55,496 nucleotides of DNA from JBCBEX01 sp038528235 (lineage in GTDB: Bacteria > Bacteroidota > Rhodothermia > Rhodothermales > Rubricoccaceae), in contig JBCBEX010000019.1 of assembly GCA_038528235.1 (NCBI GenBank), positions 1 to 55,496 on the forward strand, read 5' to 3'. A program made the translations under genes and the position numbers. Below are positions 1-8,954 of this stretch, piece after piece. Under the pieces are notes generated by a model that saw only the letters and a list, made by a program, of their open reading frames with translations, was not told the origin of the DNA and did not search any database. Each line of letters begins with the position of its first letter. Within the stretch, counting starts at the first letter, position 1.

Positions 1-1
1 G

Positions 2-38
2 GTGAGGCGGTGAGGCGGTGAGGCGGTGAGGCGGTGAG
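2..38. repeat. 8-bp tandem repeat at window edge
   Basis: The unit gtgaggcg is repeated four times without change, followed by a partial fifth copy (gtgag). The stretch 1-121 holds no gene I can support. One minus-strand frame is open from inside birA to the window edge and crosses the repeat, so the repeat could lie in the start of a downstream minus-strand gene, but no convincing start codon is visible. Confidence 0.85.
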
Positions 39-121
39 CAAACCTGCCACGATAGGGCACGGCGAGGGTGGGCTCCGTGCGCAGCGGCGAATCCAGGTAA
101 AGTTCGCTCCAGCAGCTCTGC

Positions 122-907
122 TCAGTCGTTGCCCGCCAACGTAACCTCGCCCGCATGCACCACGACCTCGTCCGTGCCTGTGTCGAGCCGGAGGCCGCCG
201 TCGGGGGCGAGACCGAGAAGGTGCCCCGCGTGCAGCGTCGTGCCGTCGGGCGCGCGGACGGTTGCCGCTTGGCCGCGTCCGGTGAGCCGATGCTCGGCGG
301 CGGCCAGTACCGCGTCGCTGTGGGTATCGAGTGCGTCGAGGCGGGCTTCGAGGTGCTGTAGGAGCGTGGCGAGGAGCGCGCTCCGGTCGATCTCGCCGCC
401 ATTGGCACCGCCAGCGAGGCGCAGCGAGGTCGCGCGCGCGGCGAGTGCGTCAGGAAACGCCGCTTCGTTGACGTTGACGCCGATGCCGAGGAGCGCAGCG
501 GTGCCCCGTGCCTCAACGAGCACCCCAGCGAGCTTCAGACCGTCGAGGAGCACGTCGTTGGGCCACTTCAGCGCGAGGCGGCCTGAGGTTTCCGGGAGAT
601 GCGCGGCAACGCCGTCGAGCACGCCTAGGCCCGCCGCGATGGCGATCAGGCCCCACCGTCGCCGGGGGAGCGTTGGCCGCAGCACGAGCGTGAGGTGGAG
701 GTTCGCCCCCGGCGTGCCGTGCCACCCGCGCCCGTGCCGTCCGCGCCCAGCCGTCTGCGCTTCGGCGGTCACGAGTGCGCCGTGCGGGGCGCCCTCTGCC
801 GCCCACGCCGCTGCCTCGTCCATCGTCGAGCCGAGCGTCGCGAACCCCTGCGCGACGTGCCCCAGTCGCCGCGTCCGCAGGTGATCGCCGAGGGTGTCGA
901 GAAGCAT
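122..907 (-). CDS. birA: biotin--[acetyl-CoA-carboxylase] ligase
   Basis: Cytoplasmic enzyme that makes biotinyl-5'-AMP and transfers biotin to the carrier domain of biotin-dependent carboxylases. The protein is 261 residues. It shows the nucleotide/biotin-binding motif GRGRHGRGW (about residues 54-62), the KWPNDV motif (about 114) and the GLKLAGVLVE segment whose lysine (about K125) matches the catalytic lysine of the E. coli enzyme. The N-terminal helix-turn-helix of bifunctional BirA is absent, so this is a monofunctional class I ligase without a repressor role. I chose the ATG at 907 over the upstream in-frame start at 958 because the extra residues are translated from an intergenic inverted repeat and resemble no BirA N-terminus. 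The upstream minus-strand gene ends 56 bp away. Confidence 0.93.
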   Translation of the reverse strand: MLLDTLGDHLRTRRLGHVAQGFATLGSTMDEAAAWAAEGAPHGALVTAEAQTAGRGRHGRGWHGTPGANLHLTLVLRPTLPRRRWGLIAIAAGLGVLDGVAAHLPETSGRLALKWPNDVLLDGLKLAGVLVEARGTAALLGIGVNVNEAAFPDALAARATSLRLAGGANGGEIDRSALLATLLQHLEARLDALDTHSDAVLAAAEHRLTGRGQAATVRAPDGTTLHAGHLLGLAPDGGLRLDTGTDEVVVHAGEVTLAGND

Positions 908-911
908 TGCT

Positions 912-956
912 GATTTGTGATTTAGGATTTGGAAGGCCAATCGTAAATCACAAATC
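912..956. repeat. perfect 12-bp inverted repeat in gene junction
   Basis: GATTTGTGATTT (912-923) is the exact reverse complement of AAATCACAAATC (945-956), with a 21-bp spacer. It fills the junction between the stop codon of the large minus-strand gene (964) and the birA start (907). There is no T-run of a classical terminator. The same design, with a different sequence, recurs at other junctions in the window (see findings). Confidence 0.8.
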
Positions 957-963
957 AAACATC

Positions 964-3900
964 CTAAAACTTAAACCCGACGCCAACTTCGACGAGGGTT
1001 TCCTCCTCCGAGGCGCCGACGGAGCCGGAGACCACGAACTGGTCGTAGAAGCTCGCCCAGAGGCCGCCGCCGTAGCCTTGGTGGTAGCCCTCAAAGAACG
1101 ACTGCGAGATGCGATTCCCATCCGGGTCGGTCTGGGTGTCGTCGGCCTCGGTCCAGACGCGGCCGTTGTCCACGAAGCCGAGCACGCCGAGGTCGATGGC
1201 CGTCAGGTAGGTCTGGATGCGGAAGACACGGGCGCGCAGCTCGGCGTTCTGGTAGAACGAGGTGCGTCCGGCGAAGCGCGTCCGGCGGTAGCCGCGCAGC
1301 GTCTCGCGGCTGCCGAGCGTGTTGGCGGCGAAGAACGGGAAATCGCCGATGTTGTGCGCGCCGCCGACCCGCAGGGCCAGCACCACCCGCTGCGGCGCGA
1401 GGGGGAGGTAGAGCGCCAGCGCCGATTCGAGCTGGGCGTAGCTCTCCGTGTCGCCGTTGAGGCCGCGGTTCCACGTGCCGTCGAGCGTCCACCGGAAGCC
1501 GCGCTGCGGGTTGGCGATGTTGTCGCGTGCGTCAAGGTCGGCGCGGGCGGCGAGGCCGCCGAACCACTGTGCCTCGAACGTAGACGGCGCGATTCCAGCT
1601 TGGGTGACGAAGCGGTCGTCGTCCTCGCGCACATCGACGAAGGCAACGCGGGGCCCGAGCGAGAGCGACGCCCGCGAGGCGAGGCGCCACAGGAGCCGCG
1701 CCTCCACGTCGGCCTCGGTGAGCTGTGCCTGGTAGAACTCGCGCTGCTGGTCCGTGTTGGCGGTCTCGTTGCCGAGTCCGAAGAACGTGCGGACGTTGTT
1801 GGGCGTGGCAGCCTCGGCGTCGAGCATGAGGTCGAGCGCGCCAAATGTGTCGGTGAAGTGGCCGCGGTAGCTCGCGAAGAACGCGCCGGTGGCCGCGGCC
1901 ACGGAGGCCGAGAGCCGGTGCTGGCTGGCGAAGGGTGCCCGCCTGAAGCCGTAGCGCGTGTGCGTCACGCCGCCGCCCACGAAGAGGCCATCCTCCTCGT
2001 TGGCGCGGAACTCCAGGAGCGGCATGCTGCTGTTGAAGGTGTAGCGGCTCTGGTCGTAGTCGAGCACGCGCGGGTCGGCGGAGAGCCGCAGCCCGGTGTC
2101 GCGTCCGCGCTCGACGGTGGTGCCCTCGATGCTGTCGTAGACGAGCGTGCGGGCGCCCCAGCCGCCGGCCGTGGAGCCGTTGTCGACGTGATCCTCGCCA
2201 GGGCCGCCGATGAGGCGCACCTTCATCGAGCCGCCGTCGCCGGAGAGGACGAAGCGGTCCTGCCCGCCGAGGCCGTAGAGCCGCAGTTCGGTCGTCTCAC
2301 GGTCGAAGAACGTGCGGCGGTAGATCTCCTCGACGACCTCGCCGTCCTTTTTCGTCTTGAAGACCGCGACCTCCACATCACCGTTCTCCTGGCGCGTGAC
2401 CTCGAAGCGCTCGTGCTTGTCCGAGCCGACCACGTCCACGACGGCGGCCATGTCGGCATACACGTCGGCGGCGACCTCGGTCAGCAGGTCGCGGCGGGCC
2501 CGGAGGCGGCTGCCGATCTCCTCGCCGTGCAGCGCCACGATCTCCGGCGGCCACGACGCCACGATGGCGGCCTCGATGAGCGAGTCCGGGACAGCGGCCT
2601 GCATTTCGCGGGCGGCGGCGAGCCAGTCCTCGCGGGTGAGGTGGTTGGTGTAGCGCCGGATCAGGCCGAGGCCGTTGCGGAGGCTGCCACGGACGTAGCC
2701 GTAGCCATAGCCGAAGCCCTGGTACTGCCGCGCGAAGAACTGCTTGGTGAACCACGGCCCGATGCCGTCCATGCGCATGAAGACGTAGTCGCGGTCACGG
2801 GGGATCGGTTGGTAGACCTTGCCCTCGGTGCGGGCGTCGCCGGTGAGCGTGGAGTCGAGTTCGAACGGCTCGCGCTCGGCCCAGCGCCACTGGTCGTCGT
2901 GGCGGTCGTGGTCGCCGAGCCACAGGTCGAGCAGCCGCGCGCGGACGAACATCTGCTGGTCGACCACGTGGTCCACGTCGCCCATGACTTCCTCCCACAT
3001 GTTCGGCGTGGAAGTGACCTCCTCGGCGAAGCCCATCGTGGCGACGTCGCTCATGTCCTCGTCCGGGCGCACTTCGAGGAGCGCGGGCCGGTTGGCCATG
3101 TACGACCGGAAGCGGCCGAGGCGCGGGTCGTCGGGGATGTAGACGAGGCGCGGCTCGGTGTGGTAGATGCCGACGGCCTTGGCAAGCGGCGGCACGAGCA
3201 ACGCCGCGAACGGGTGGAACGACGAGGTCTGGTCTTGGATGGCTGCCTCCGCGAAGCCGCCGCGCAGCTCGACAGGCCACCGCCGGGCTGCCTCCTTGTC
3301 GATGGAGCGGAGCGCGTAGGTGCGGTCGTCGTCTTGCACCTCCACGAGCCGGAGGCCGAACGTCTGGCCGCTTCCGCTGCGTTTCACGGGGGCCACGGCC
3401 GTCCCGTCGCGGCCCGCCGTGCCGAGGTCGAGGACGGGCAGCGTGACAGTGGTCGCCCAGGCGTCGCGCCAGTGGGCGCCCGCGAAGGCGCGTCCGAGGC
3501 CGCCGAGGTTGTCGTAGTCGGCATTGATGGCGACGCGCACCGTGGTGCCGGGCTCCGGCTCGGCGTCGTCGGGCATCACGTCGAGAGGTACCTCCGGCTC
3601 GTCCTCGCCGCCGGGCACGTAGTCGATGTCGGCGACGCGGATCTGGTAGCGCGCGAGCGGCTCGGCGGCGGCGCCCTGGGCGCGCAGCCACACGGCGCGG
3701 TCCTCGTAGAAGTCGAGCACTAGGTAGCCAGGCTGGGCAGTCGTGAATGCGGAGCCGCCCCCGCCCGCAACGCGCTCGCCGCGCACCGCCGCGCCGCTCA
3801 CGAGGGCGTGGCGGTTGAACTCGCCCGCGCTCAGCGGGAAGTGCTGGAGGCTGAAGTCGTGCGCCCCCGCGACGAGCACGTTCTCGTGCCCGCGGTAGAG

Positions 3901-4842
3901 GCGTTCGAGGGCATCGTTGAGCGCGGCATAGCGGGCTTCCGCGAGGTCTTGGTCGGTGCCGATGTAGGCGTGGTAGAGCGGATAGGCTGAGCCTACGATG
4001 GGAAGCGGGAGGAGGTAACCGAGTGGCCCGACGGCGTTGCGCAGCGGGAAGACGTGGTCGGCGAGCGGGTAGGCCCCGCCGTAGCGCCCGTTCGAGCGCA
4101 GTGGGTGGTGGCCGACGACCAGGATGTCGTCGTCGTCGCGGTCTTCGAGGCGGTCTTCGAGCTCGGCGAGCATGTCGACCGGCTCCACGAGGTCATAGTC
4201 GCCCGTGTCGCCGAGGGGCCGCTCTTCGTTGGTGAGCCACCAGCCGGTGTTGAGCGGGAAGAGGCGGAGGCCATCGGCGAGCTTGATGTCGTCGGGGCCG
4301 GGGTAGCCGCCGTCGGGTCGGAACGTGTTGTCCACGTCGGGGTCGTCGGCCTCGTCCTCCAGGATCTCGTGCAGGTGCTGCTCCACGAACGCCTCGGTGC
4401 GGCGCAGCGCCGAGAGGCCGCCCGTCCAGTCGCGGTCACCGGCGAGGACCACCACGCGCCCCCGGAAGCCTGCGAGCGGAGCTAGCTGCCGTCGCAGGTG
4501 CGCCTCCGCCTGCGCGCGTTCCGTGGACGACGAGTCCGGCAGTCCGCCCGGCATCACGTCGCCGAGGTAGACGACCGTGGTGGCCTCCTGGGCGTCCGCC
4601 GAAAGCGCCGCGAGTTCGTCGCCGAGTTGATCCAGGACCGCGTCCGTCTCGGCCGTCGCGCCCGTGTTGCCGATCAGCACGACCCGGTGCGTGTGCGGGG
4701 CCGTCGGAGCAGGGGCGTCCGGCTGCGCGCCGGGCTGCGGGTCGAGTTGCGGGCGCGTGTGGGTGCAGGCACTCAGCGCGAGCCCGGCGCACAGGACGAG
4801 GCAGACCGTGATGGAGGACGAGGAGGCGAGAAGGCGACGCAT
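964..4842 (-). CDS. lipoprotein: metallophosphoesterase fused to Omp85/surface-antigen-type outer-membrane barrel
   Basis: A 1292-residue protein. The N-terminus is a lipoprotein signal ending LALSAC (Cys 26). A calcineurin-like phosphoesterase domain follows (about residues 50-360), with YLGDV, AGDRDW, VGHHPLRS and AGAHDF as the metal-binding signatures. A long middle region (about 400-900) has no family I can name with certainty. The C-terminal roughly 360 residues look like a BamA/TamA-type beta-barrel: alternating hydrophobic strands, an LRGYRRTRFAGR segment like the conserved substrate-loop strand, and a terminal phenylalanine (GVGFKF). I infer a surface or periplasmic phosphatase anchored by its own outer-membrane barrel. 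The substrate is unknown. The gene is convergent with nothing and sits upstream of birA on the same strand. Confidence 0.82.
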   Translation of the reverse strand: MRRLLASSSSITVCLVLCAGLALSACTHTRPQLDPQPGAQPDAPAPTAPHTHRVVLIGNTGATAETDAVLDQLGDELAALSADAQEATTVVYLGDVMPGGLPDSSSTERAQAEAHLRRQLAPLAGFRGRVVVLAGDRDWTGGLSALRRTEAFVEQHLHEILEDEADDPDVDNTFRPDGGYPGPDDIKLADGLRLFPLNTGWWLTNEERPLGDTGDYDLVEPVDMLAELEDRLEDRDDDDILVVGHHPLRSNGRYGGAYPLADHVFPLRNAVGPLGYLLPLPIVGSAYPLYHAYIGTDQDLAEARYAALNDALERLYRGHENVLVAGAHDFSLQHFPLSAGEFNRHALVSGAAVRGERVAGGGGSAFTTAQPGYLVLDFYEDRAVWLRAQGAAAEPLARYQIRVADIDYVPGGEDEPEVPLDVMPDDAEPEPGTTVRVAINADYDNLGGLGRAFAGAHWRDAWATTVTLPVLDLGTAGRDGTAVAPVKRSGSGQTFGLRLVEVQDDDRTYALRSIDKEAARRWPVELRGGFAEAAIQDQTSSFHPFAALLVPPLAKAVGIYHTEPRLVYIPDDPRLGRFRSYMANRPALLEVRPDEDMSDVATMGFAEEVTSTPNMWEEVMGDVDHVVDQQMFVRARLLDLWLGDHDRHDDQWRWAEREPFELDSTLTGDARTEGKVYQPIPRDRDYVFMRMDGIGPWFTKQFFARQYQGFGYGYGYVRGSLRNGLGLIRRYTNHLTREDWLAAAREMQAAVPDSLIEAAIVASWPPEIVALHGEEIGSRLRARRDLLTEVAADVYADMAAVVDVVGSDKHERFEVTRQENGDVEVAVFKTKKDGEVVEEIYRRTFFDRETTELRLYGLGGQDRFVLSGDGGSMKVRLIGGPGEDHVDNGSTAGGWGARTLVYDSIEGTTVERGRDTGLRLSADPRVLDYDQSRYTFNSSMPLLEFRANEEDGLFVGGGVTHTRYGFRRAPFASQHRLSASVAAATGAFFASYRGHFTDTFGALDLMLDAEAATPNNVRTFFGLGNETANTDQQREFYQAQLTEADVEARLLWRLASRASLSLGPRVAFVDVREDDDRFVTQAGIAPSTFEAQWFGGLAARADLDARDNIANPQRGFRWTLDGTWNRGLNGDTESYAQLESALALYLPLAPQRVVLALRVGGAHNIGDFPFFAANTLGSRETLRGYRRTRFAGRTSFYQNAELRARVFRIQTYLTAIDLGVLGFVDNGRVWTEADDTQTDPDGNRISQSFFEGYHQGYGGGLWASFYDQFVVSGSVGASEEETLVEVGVGFKF

Positions 4843-4967
4843 CGGAGGCAGCAGGTCATTGGGCGGGGTGCCCCACGATACGAAGCCCGCGCCGATGGCG
4901 GAGCAGGAGCGGACGCGTGGTATTTTCTGAAAAGCCCGATGCCCCCCCTGATCTCGCGTTGCTCGAT

Positions 4968-4995
4968 CTGTCCCCCTGGTGCACGAGGGGGACAG
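4968..4995. repeat. hairpin repeat CTGTCCCCCT/AGGGGGACAG, copy 1
   Basis: A perfect 10-bp inverted repeat around an 8-base loop, in the divergent intergenic region between 4842 and 5088. A second copy lies at 8829-8857. Both copies are followed within about 50 bases by a purine-rich stretch containing AGGGGG next to a C/T-rich end, so the repeat unit is probably longer (to about 5055). It looks like a small interspersed repeat; no coding capacity is seen. Confidence 0.7.
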
Positions 4996-5087
4996 CTTTT
5001 CGATCCGGCCTGACGCTTGCGGCAGGCGAGGGAGAGAAGCAGGGGGTGTTCTGCCGACTCGAATCCTACGACTGCTGCCTCGAACCC

Positions 5088-6473
5088 ATGCGCCTTCTTC
5101 TCTCGCTCCTCGCCCTCCTCCTCATGCTGCCCGGCTGCCAGCCGGCTGACGACTCGGCCTCCGACAGCGAGGACACCGTCCCCGTGGAAGCCGCTACGTT
5201 CTCGCACGAGGAGACGGTGCTCTACGAGGTCTTCGTCCGCAACTTCTCTGAGGAGGGCACCTTCACCGCCGTCACGGCGCGCCTCGACTCACTGCAGGCG
5301 CTCGGCGTGAACACGCTCTGGCTCATGCCCATCCACCCGATCAGCGAGGCCAACCGCAAGGGCACGCTCGGCTCGCCCTACGCCATCCAGGACTACAAGG
5401 CCGTCAATCCGCTCCTCGGCACCGAAGATGAGTTCCGCGCGCTCGTCGACGGTGCGCACGCTCGCGACATGAAGCTCATCATCGACTGGGTGGCCAACCA
5501 CACCGGCTGGGACAACGCCTGGATCGAGACGAACCCGGACTACTACACCCAGAACGAGAACGGCGAGATCATCGTCCCGCGCGACAACGCGGGCAACCTC
5601 ACCGACTGGACCGACACCGCCGACCTCAACTACGACAACCCCGCCACCCGCGCCGCCATGATCGACGCGCTCACCTACTGGGTGCGCGAGTTCGACATCG
5701 ACGGCTACCGCTGCGACGTGGCCGGGATGGTCCCGAACGACTTCTGGGTCGCCGCCATCGACTCGCTGCGCGCGATCAAGCCGGTGTTCATGCTCGCCGA
5801 GTGGAGCACAGGCGAGGTCCACGCTGCCGGGTTCGATGCGAGCTACGGCTGGCCGCGCTACGCCCGCGTCAAGGAAGTCTGGAACGGCGACGCCACCGCG
5901 CAGAGCCTCGTGGACCTCGTCGCAGAAGAGGAGGCGACCTACCCCGAGGGCGCGCTGCGGATGAACTTCACCTCCAACCACGACGAGACCGCCTGGGACG
6001 CTACCCCGCTCGAACTCTTCGGCGGTGGCGAGGGCGCCCGCGCTGCGGCCACGGCGATGCTGCTGATGCCGGGCTTCCCGCTTGTCTACAACGGCCAGGA
6101 GTACGCCGACCCGCAGCGCATCCCACTCTTCGAGAAGACGTCCGTCAGCCGGAACGAGGACGGAGCCGGTGCCATGCGGCAGTTCTACACCGACCTGCTC
6201 GCGTTCCGCGCGTCGAGCGACGCCTTCACGCACGGCACCGTCGGGACGGTCGCGCACGACCAGCCAGAGACGGTGATCGCCTACACCATGACGCACGACG
6301 GCGCGACGATGCTTGTCGCCGTGAACACGCGCGCCGAGGCCGTCACGGTAGCGCTCGACGCCCCGCCCGCCGGCGCTGAGGTCGTCTTCGGCGAGGCCAC
6401 GATGGAGGCTGGGACGCTCGCCTTGCCGGGCTATGGCTACGTCGTGCTGCGCGCCGACGCCGCCGAGGCCTAG
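5088..6473 (+). CDS. GH13 alpha-amylase family lipoprotein
   Basis: Glycoside hydrolase or transglycosylase acting on alpha-glucans, probably on the outer face of the cell envelope. The 461-residue product begins with a lipoprotein signal (LLLMLPGCQ). Catalytic (beta/alpha)8 motifs are in order: DWVANH (region I), DGYRCDVAG with nucleophile Asp about 210, FMLAEWS with acid/base Glu about 238, and TSNHDE with Asp about 299. A short all-beta C-terminal domain follows. The ATG at 5088 is chosen because it begins the signal peptide; the open frame extends further upstream through the hairpin repeat. It is short for the family and lacks obvious starch-binding modules. Exact specificity (amylase, maltogenic or other) cannot be read from the sequence. 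Confidence 0.88.
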   Translation: MRLLLSLLALLLMLPGCQPADDSASDSEDTVPVEAATFSHEETVLYEVFVRNFSEEGTFTAVTARLDSLQALGVNTLWLMPIHPISEANRKGTLGSPYAIQDYKAVNPLLGTEDEFRALVDGAHARDMKLIIDWVANHTGWDNAWIETNPDYYTQNENGEIIVPRDNAGNLTDWTDTADLNYDNPATRAAMIDALTYWVREFDIDGYRCDVAGMVPNDFWVAAIDSLRAIKPVFMLAEWSTGEVHAAGFDASYGWPRYARVKEVWNGDATAQSLVDLVAEEEATYPEGALRMNFTSNHDETAWDATPLELFGGGEGARAAATAMLLMPGFPLVYNGQEYADPQRIPLFEKTSVSRNEDGAGAMRQFYTDLLAFRASSDAFTHGTVGTVAHDQPETVIAYTMTHDGATMLVAVNTRAEAVTVALDAPPAGAEVVFGEATMEAGTLALPGYGYVVLRADAAEA

Positions 6474-6549
6474 GCGCGCCGTCTAGGTGTGAACGTCAGC
6501 GCGTAGCCGCAACGGAGCGCCAGGAAGATCCCCGGGCTTTCGTACGTTG

Positions 6550-6563
6550 TGGAACCGCTTTCG
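6550..6563. promoter_or_regulatory. putative LacI-family operator
   Basis: TGGAACCGCTTTCG lies 46 bp before the start of the gene at 6609 and fits the LacI/GalR-family consensus TGNAANCGNTTNC. A 12-of-14 match, TGAAACCGCTTTCA, sits upstream of the DUF1080 gene at 21050. No LacI-family regulator gene is in the window, so the link is inferred from sequence alone. Confidence 0.45.
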
Positions 6564-6608
6564 CATGGCCGTCCCTGCGTCGTCTCTTCCTCGTCACCGC
6601 TTCCCGTC

Positions 6609-7499
6609 ATGGACCGTCGCTCCTTCCTCTCGTCGTCGGCCGCTGCGCTCGGCGGCCTCGCGCTCCTCGGGCCTGCCGCCGCCGCCCGAGCACGCCTCGG
6701 CATTCCCCCCGACGTGCCCGCCCAGATCGGCGTGCAGCTCTACACCGTCCGCAGCGTCTTCGAGGGCGACTTCGTGGGCGTGCTCGAAGCGATTCGAGAC
6801 CTTGGCTACGAGCAGGTGGAGTTCGCCGACTACGCGACCGACCACGGCGGCTACGGCGGCTTCTACGACCGCGAGCCCAGCGTCGTCCGCGCTGTCCTCG
6901 ACGACATCGGCCTGACGACGCCCTCCACGCACGTGGCCATCCAGCGGCTGCGCCAGGACGGCGGCCTCGACACCATCCTGGAGATGGCGCAGCTCGTCGG
7001 CTTCGAGTACGTCATCGTGCCGTGGCTCGACCCGCCGGACCGCCCCACGAGCGTCGACGGCTGGCGCGCGCTCGGCGAGGAGCTCAACGGCTATGGCGCG
7101 CGCGCAGCGCAGGCAGGCGTCCGCCTCGGCTACCACAACCACGCGTTCGAGTTCGACACCTTCGGCGGCGACACGCCAGGCTACGACGGCCTCGTGGAAG
7201 GCACCGACCCCGCGGTCGTCGACCTGGAGATGGACCTCTACTGGGTCGTTCACGCTGGCTACGACCCGCTCGACTACTTCGCGCGCTACCCGGGTCGCTT
7301 CCCGCTCTTCCATGTCAAGGACCGCTCCGCCGACGGCGCGATGCAGCCGGTCGGCGAGGGCATCATCGACTTCGCGGCCATCTTCGCGCAGGCCGAGCAG
7401 GCGGGGCTGCGCTATGCCTTCGTGGAGCACGACAACCCGACGGACGCGCTCGCCAGCATCGAGACGAGCATCGCTCACGTCGAGCGCTTGCGCGGCTAA
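6609..7499 (+). CDS. Tat-exported sugar phosphate isomerase/epimerase-like TIM-barrel protein
   Basis: A 296-residue protein with a twin-arginine signal (MDRRSFLSSSAAALGG), so it is exported folded to the periplasm. The rest is a xylose-isomerase-like TIM barrel (AP_endonuc_2 type): GVQLYTVR at the first strand, YEQVEFADY, LGYHNHAFEF, a DLEMDLYW strand and FHVKDRS near the C-terminus. His, Glu and Asp residues in these strands usually bind a divalent metal. Exported members of this family are often found with DUF1080 and Gfo/Idh/MocA proteins in sugar-degradation loci, and here a Gfo/Idh/MocA gene follows 94 bp downstream. The substrate is unknown. The ATG at 6609 is taken as the start because it begins the Tat signal. 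Confidence 0.85.
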   Translation: MDRRSFLSSSAAALGGLALLGPAAAARARLGIPPDVPAQIGVQLYTVRSVFEGDFVGVLEAIRDLGYEQVEFADYATDHGGYGGFYDREPSVVRAVLDDIGLTTPSTHVAIQRLRQDGGLDTILEMAQLVGFEYVIVPWLDPPDRPTSVDGWRALGEELNGYGARAAQAGVRLGYHNHAFEFDTFGGDTPGYDGLVEGTDPAVVDLEMDLYWVVHAGYDPLDYFARYPGRFPLFHVKDRSADGAMQPVGEGIIDFAAIFAQAEQAGLRYAFVEHDNPTDALASIETSIAHVERLRG

Positions 7500-7593
7500 G
7501 GTCGCAGGCCCTGGGTCAAAAGTCTCAGGTCTTTGCAGCCTCCGATCTCACCCCCCCACGTCCACCTTCTCACTTCAACCCTCTCCCTTCTTG

Positions 7594-8769
7594 ATGTTTA
7601 AGCCGCTTCGTTATGGCATGGTCGGGGGTGGCCCTGGTGCCTTCATCGGCGAGGTCCACCGCCGCGCCGCCCAGCTGGACGGTCTCGCAGTGCTCACCGC
7701 CGGGGCGTTTTCCTCGAACGCCGAGAAGTCGAAGGACTTTGGTGGCACGCTCGGCCTCGACCCGGATCGCGTTTATGGCTCCTACGCTGAGATGGCCGAG
7801 CGCGAGGCTGCCCTGCCCGCGAACGAGCGCATCGACTTCGTGAGCGTGGTCACGCCCAACCACCTCCACCACCCCGTCGCGAAGGCGTTCATCGAGCGCG
7901 GCTTCCACGTCGTCTGCGACAAGCCGATGACGACGACGCTCGAAGACGCCGAGGACCTGTGCCGCCTCGTCGCGGAGCACGATGTCATCTTCGCGCTCAC
8001 GCACAACTACGCGGGCTACCCACTCGTGAAGCACGCCCGCGCGCTCGTGGCGGACGGCACGCTCGGGACCGTCCGCAAGGTCGTCGCAGAGTATGCGCAG
8101 GGCTGGCTCGCCACGCCGCTGGAGCAGGGCGACGAGGGTGGCAGCAAGCAGGCGTCGTGGCGCACGAACCCAGCGCTCGCGGGCGCGGGGGCCCTCGGCG
8201 ACATCGGCTCGCACGCCGAGCATCTCGCGCGCTACGTCACCGGCTTGGAGATCGAAGCGCTCTGCGCCGACGTGACCTCGTTCGTGGAGGGCCGCCGCGT
8301 GGACGACGACGCAACCCTCCTCCTACGTTTCGAGGGCGGGGCCAAAGGCCTCCTCCACGCCACGCAGATCGCCGTCGGCGAGGAGAACCGGCTTACGCTG
8401 CGCATCTACGGCTCCGAGGCCTCCATCGAGTGGCACCAGGAAACCCCGACGCGCCTCCTCTTTCGCACCGTCGGCGGCGACGAGCGCGTCTACCGCCAGA
8501 GCGGCGGCGACCTCGGGCCCGCCGCACAGCACGCCACCCGTCTCCCGCCCGGGCACCCCGAGGCTTTCTTCGAGGCGTTTGGCAACATCTACGCCAACGC
8601 GTGCCGCCTCATGCTGGCCCGCCGCGACGGCACCAACCCGGACCCGCTCGACCTCGACATCACGACCGTCCAGGACGGTGCGCGCGGCGTCCACTTCATC
8701 GAGACGGCGCTGGCGAGTGGCCGCGCCGAAGGCTGGGTCGACGCGACCTACGACCCGCCCGGCGCGTGA
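7594..8769 (+). CDS. Gfo/Idh/MocA family NAD(P)-dependent oxidoreductase
   Basis: A 391-residue cytoplasmic dehydrogenase with no signal peptide. The N-terminal Rossmann domain has GMVGGGPGAFIGEVHR, and the CDKPMTT motif (family consensus EKP) carries the expected catalytic lysine. The C-terminal half is the alpha/beta substrate domain, with GDIGSHAEHLARYVTG containing the usual conserved His. The family oxidises or reduces sugars and sugar derivatives. It lies between two TIM-barrel isomerase-like genes in the same orientation, which suggests a three-gene sugar module. The ATG at 7594 follows a pyrimidine-rich leader without a Shine-Dalgarno sequence. Confidence 0.9.
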   Translation: MFKPLRYGMVGGGPGAFIGEVHRRAAQLDGLAVLTAGAFSSNAEKSKDFGGTLGLDPDRVYGSYAEMAEREAALPANERIDFVSVVTPNHLHHPVAKAFIERGFHVVCDKPMTTTLEDAEDLCRLVAEHDVIFALTHNYAGYPLVKHARALVADGTLGTVRKVVAEYAQGWLATPLEQGDEGGSKQASWRTNPALAGAGALGDIGSHAEHLARYVTGLEIEALCADVTSFVEGRRVDDDATLLLRFEGGAKGLLHATQIAVGEENRLTLRIYGSEASIEWHQETPTRLLFRTVGGDERVYRQSGGDLGPAAQHATRLPPGHPEAFFEAFGNIYANACRLMLARRDGTNPDPLDLDITTVQDGARGVHFIETALASGRAEGWVDATYDPPGA

Positions 8770-8828
8770 GTGCGCTATGTGCTAGACGAAGCACACCCCC
8801 TGCCTGACGCGCCTGAACGGCCGTCAAG

Positions 8829-8857
8829 CTGTCCCCCTCGATCGCGAGGGGGGACAG
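8829..8857. repeat. hairpin repeat CTGTCCCCCT/AGGGGGGACAG, copy 2
   Basis: Second copy of the element at 4968-4995, here with one extra G in the right arm and with the stem extended by CG/CG pairs around an ATCG loop. It sits in the 185-bp gap between two co-oriented sugar genes. A purine-rich tail with CAGGGGG follows, as in copy 1. Confidence 0.7.
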
Positions 8858-8954
8858 TTCGAGAAGCGCAGCGACGAGAACAGGGGGACTGCCCCAGCAC
8901 AAGGCCGCGCTCGACCTCCACTTCGACCCTCTCACTTCACACCTCCCCCTTCTC

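Noticed and set aside
775..3723. 982-residue plus-strand open frame antisense to the phosphoesterase/barrel gene
   Set aside because: It is a GC-bias shadow: its composition is monotonous (Val, Arg, Glu, Ala, His) and it lies opposite a gene with clear motifs and a lipoprotein signal.
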